Below, piece after piece: positions 61,666 through 64,000 of a stretch of 64,000 nucleotides of DNA; position 1 is the first letter of the stretch; every line of letters starts with the position of its first letter. Under the pieces are notes generated by a model. The model was not told the DNA's origin, made no database searches, and saw only the letters and a program-made list of their open reading frames with translations. The DNA is from Chrysogorgia sp. JL179-B06. Taxonomy: Eukaryota > Cnidaria > Anthozoa > Scleralcyonacea > Chrysogorgiidae. The DNA lies in contig JAYKKM010000339.1 of NCBI GenBank assembly GCA_035772405.1, positions 7,501-71,500 of the forward strand, read 5' to 3'. A program made the translations under genes and the position numbers.

Positions 61666-64000
61666 CTCATTTGCATCAAATGGCGCTACGCTGGCGCTAT
61701 GGTGCGCTACGGTGGGCCATACGTTATGTTGGCTAAAGTCAGATATTTGCGTTGTTTTTTATAGGACGGATTACCATGGACACGTTCAACTGATTACCCG
61801 TATCACCACAGTTAAGGCCCGTATATTACACTACCCGTATCACCACGGTTAAGGCCCGTATATTACACATCTTCCTTACTCGTGTTTATAATTCTTACCG
61901 GTAAAGCCATACCCGTTCATCTCCTTTCGTATTGATAATCAGCTTACCCGTATGATAATGAGCCTATCCGTATGATAATGAGCTAACCCGTGATTTTAAC
62001 AAGGTTAACATTAGCTTATCCGTTATCCGTCTTTTCTATGGAACTATAATTATCAGCTCTCATCATTTGCATCAAATGGCGCTACGCTGGCGCTATGGTG
62101 CGCTATGGTGGGCCATACGTTATGTTGGTTAAAGTCAGATATTTCCGTTGTTTTTATAGCACGGATTACCATGGACACGTTCAACTCCTTACCCCTATCA
62201 CCACGGTTAAGGCCCGTATTACACATCTTCCTCGTTACCCGTGTTTATAATAAGCTTCATCTCCTTTCGTATTGATAATGAGCTTACCGTATGATAATGA
62301 GCTTATCCGTTATGATAATGAGCTTACCCGTGATTTTAACAAGGTTAACATTAGCTTATCCGTTATCCGTCTTTTCTATGGAACTATAATTATCAGCTCT
62401 CCTCATTTGCATCAAATGGCGCTACGCTGGCGCTATGGTGCGCTACGGTGGGCTATATACGTTATGTTGGTTAAAGTCAGATATTTCCATTGTTTTTATA
62501 GGACGGATTACCATGGACACGTTCAACTCCCTACCCGTATCACCACGGTTAAGGCCCGTATTACACATCTTCCTTACTCGTATTTATAATTCTTACCGGT
62601 AAAGCAATATCCGTGTTTATAATAAGCTTCATCTCCTTTCGTATTGATAATGAGCTTACCCGTATGATAATGAGCTTATCCGTATGATAATGAGCTTACC
62701 CGTGATTTTAACAAGGTTAACATTAGCTTATCCGTTATCCGTCTTTTCTATGGAACTATAATTATCAGCTCTCCTCATTTGCATCAAATGGCGCTACGCT
62801 GGCGCTATGGTACGCTACGGTGGGCTATACGTTATGTTGGTTAAAGTCAGATATTTCCATTGTGTTTATAGGACGGATTACCATGGACACGTTGAACTCC
62901 TTACCGTATCACCACGGTTTAGGCCCGTATTACACATCTTCCTTACTCGTGTTTATAATTCTTACTGGTAAAGCCATACCCGTGTTTATAATAAGCTTCA
63001 TATGATAATGAGCTTATCCGTATGATAATGAGCTTACCCGTGATTTTAACAAGGTTAACATTAGCTTATCCGTTATCCGTCTTTTCTATGGAACTATAAT
63101 TATCAGCTCTCCTCATTTGCATCAAATGGCGCTACGCTGGCGCTATGGTACGCTACGGTGGGCTATACGTTATGTTGGTTAAAGTCAGATATTTCCATTG
63201 TTTTTATAGGACGGATTACCATGGACACGTTCAACTCCCTACCCGTATCACCACGGTTAAGCCCGTATTACACATCTTCCTTACTCGTATTTATAATTCT
63301 TACCGGTAAAGCAATATCCGTGTTTATAATAAGCTTCATCTCCTTTCGTATTGATAATGAGCTTACCCGTATGATAATGAGCTTATCCGTATGATAATGA
63401 GCTTACCCGTGATTTTAACAAGGTTAACATTAGCTTATCCGTTATCCGTCTTTTCTATGGAACTATAATTATCAGCTCTCCTCATTTGCATCAAATGGCG
63501 CTACACTGGCGCTATGGTGCGCTACGGTGGGCTATATACGTTATGTTGGTTAAAGTCAGATATTTCCATTGTTTTTATAGGACGGATTACCATGGACACG
63601 TTCAACTCCCAACCCGTATCACCACGGTTAAGGCCCGTATTACACATCTTCCACTCGCATTTATAATTCTTACCGGTAAAGCAATATCCGTGTTTATAAT
63701 AAGCTTCATCTCCTTTCGTATTGATAATTAGCTTACCCGTATGATAATGAGCTTATCCGCATGATAATGAGCTTACCCGTGATTTTAACAAGGTTAACAT
63801 TAGCTTATCCGTTATCCGTCTTTTCTATGGAACTATAATTATCAGCTCTCCTCATTTGCATCAAATGGCGCTACGCTGGCGCTATGGTGCGCTACGGTGG
63901 GCTATATACGTTATGTTGGTTAAAGTCAGATATTTCCATTGTTTTTATAGGACGGATTACCATGGACACGTTCAACTCCCTACCCGTATCACCACGGTTA

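Larger units (their letters stand above)
55113..64000 (+). repeat. Satellite D array, right segment
   Basis: Continuation of satellite D beyond insertion F2, running off the right edge of the window. It holds about 24 units. The first 18 bases (ATGAGCTTACCCGTGATT) are satellite sequence out of register with the left flank, and the proper register resumes at 55131. Two neighbouring units near 59748 and 60484 have lost the GGACGGA before TTACCATGG, and both also carry the variant TAATGATACTGAG, showing local duplication. Confidence 0.95.

Noticed and set aside
38661..63731. Recurring 60-90 codon frames in satellite D starting at the CATCAAATGG repeat
   Set aside because: They appear once per unit, change frame and length with small indels, and show no family resemblance. 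Explained by the repeat.
38449..64000. Telomeric repeats, suggested by many TTACCCG strings in satellite D
   Set aside because: They sit inside a 20-bp subrepeat of a 370-bp unit, with no tandem run of TTAGGG/CCCTAA or any similar short telomere motif.

Overview
This window is eukaryotic, almost certainly from an invertebrate animal. It is nearly all satellite DNA: four tandem-repeat arrays end to end, with no intact protein-coding gene and no RNA gene that I can support. Two non-LTR retrotransposon fragments interrupt the last array. The reverse transcriptase resembles CR1/L2/jockey-type elements common in marine invertebrates; I cannot name the species. The layout suits constitutive heterochromatin (pericentromeric, centromeric or subtelomeric), but nothing in the sequence says which.

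Layout. (1) Satellite A, 1 to about 11652: short 150-bp units mixed with long 249-bp units that carry an extra 99-bp module, about 29 long and 30 short. (2) Satellite B, about 11653-37508: roughly 194 units of 132-133 bp, each with a C3-4G6-9 homopolymer step. (3) Satellite C, 37509-38440: eight divergent units of 98 or 134-135 bp. (4) Satellite D, about 38449-64000: about 61 units near 370 bp (339-400 bp variants), unrelated by eye to A, B and C. D carries four copies of a composite block (364 bp) that seems to hold an old retroposon.

A, B and C look like one superfamily. All share a core of about 80 bp ending in TTTGGATG(A/T)AAATTG and GCGTG(G/C)TCA(A/G)CG, on the + strand in A and on the - strand in B and C, so the repeat polarity flips at the A/B junction near 11650. 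The extra 99-bp module of long A units closely matches the reverse complement of the 98-bp C unit, including a 24-bp exact stretch. C therefore links A and B.

Mobile DNA. F1 (43797-46098, + strand) is a 5'-truncated non-LTR retrotransposon with a complete RT core, one frameshift, and a 3' end holding a bulged hairpin, AATAAA and a (TTCA)n tail. F2 (54789-55112, - strand) is a much shorter relative with the same C-terminal residues and a similar hairpin, but an (ATCT)n tail. Paralogous satellite blocks lack each insertion, so both arrived after the D blocks had multiplied. The many open frames in the satellites are by-products of the repeats and are not annotated as genes.
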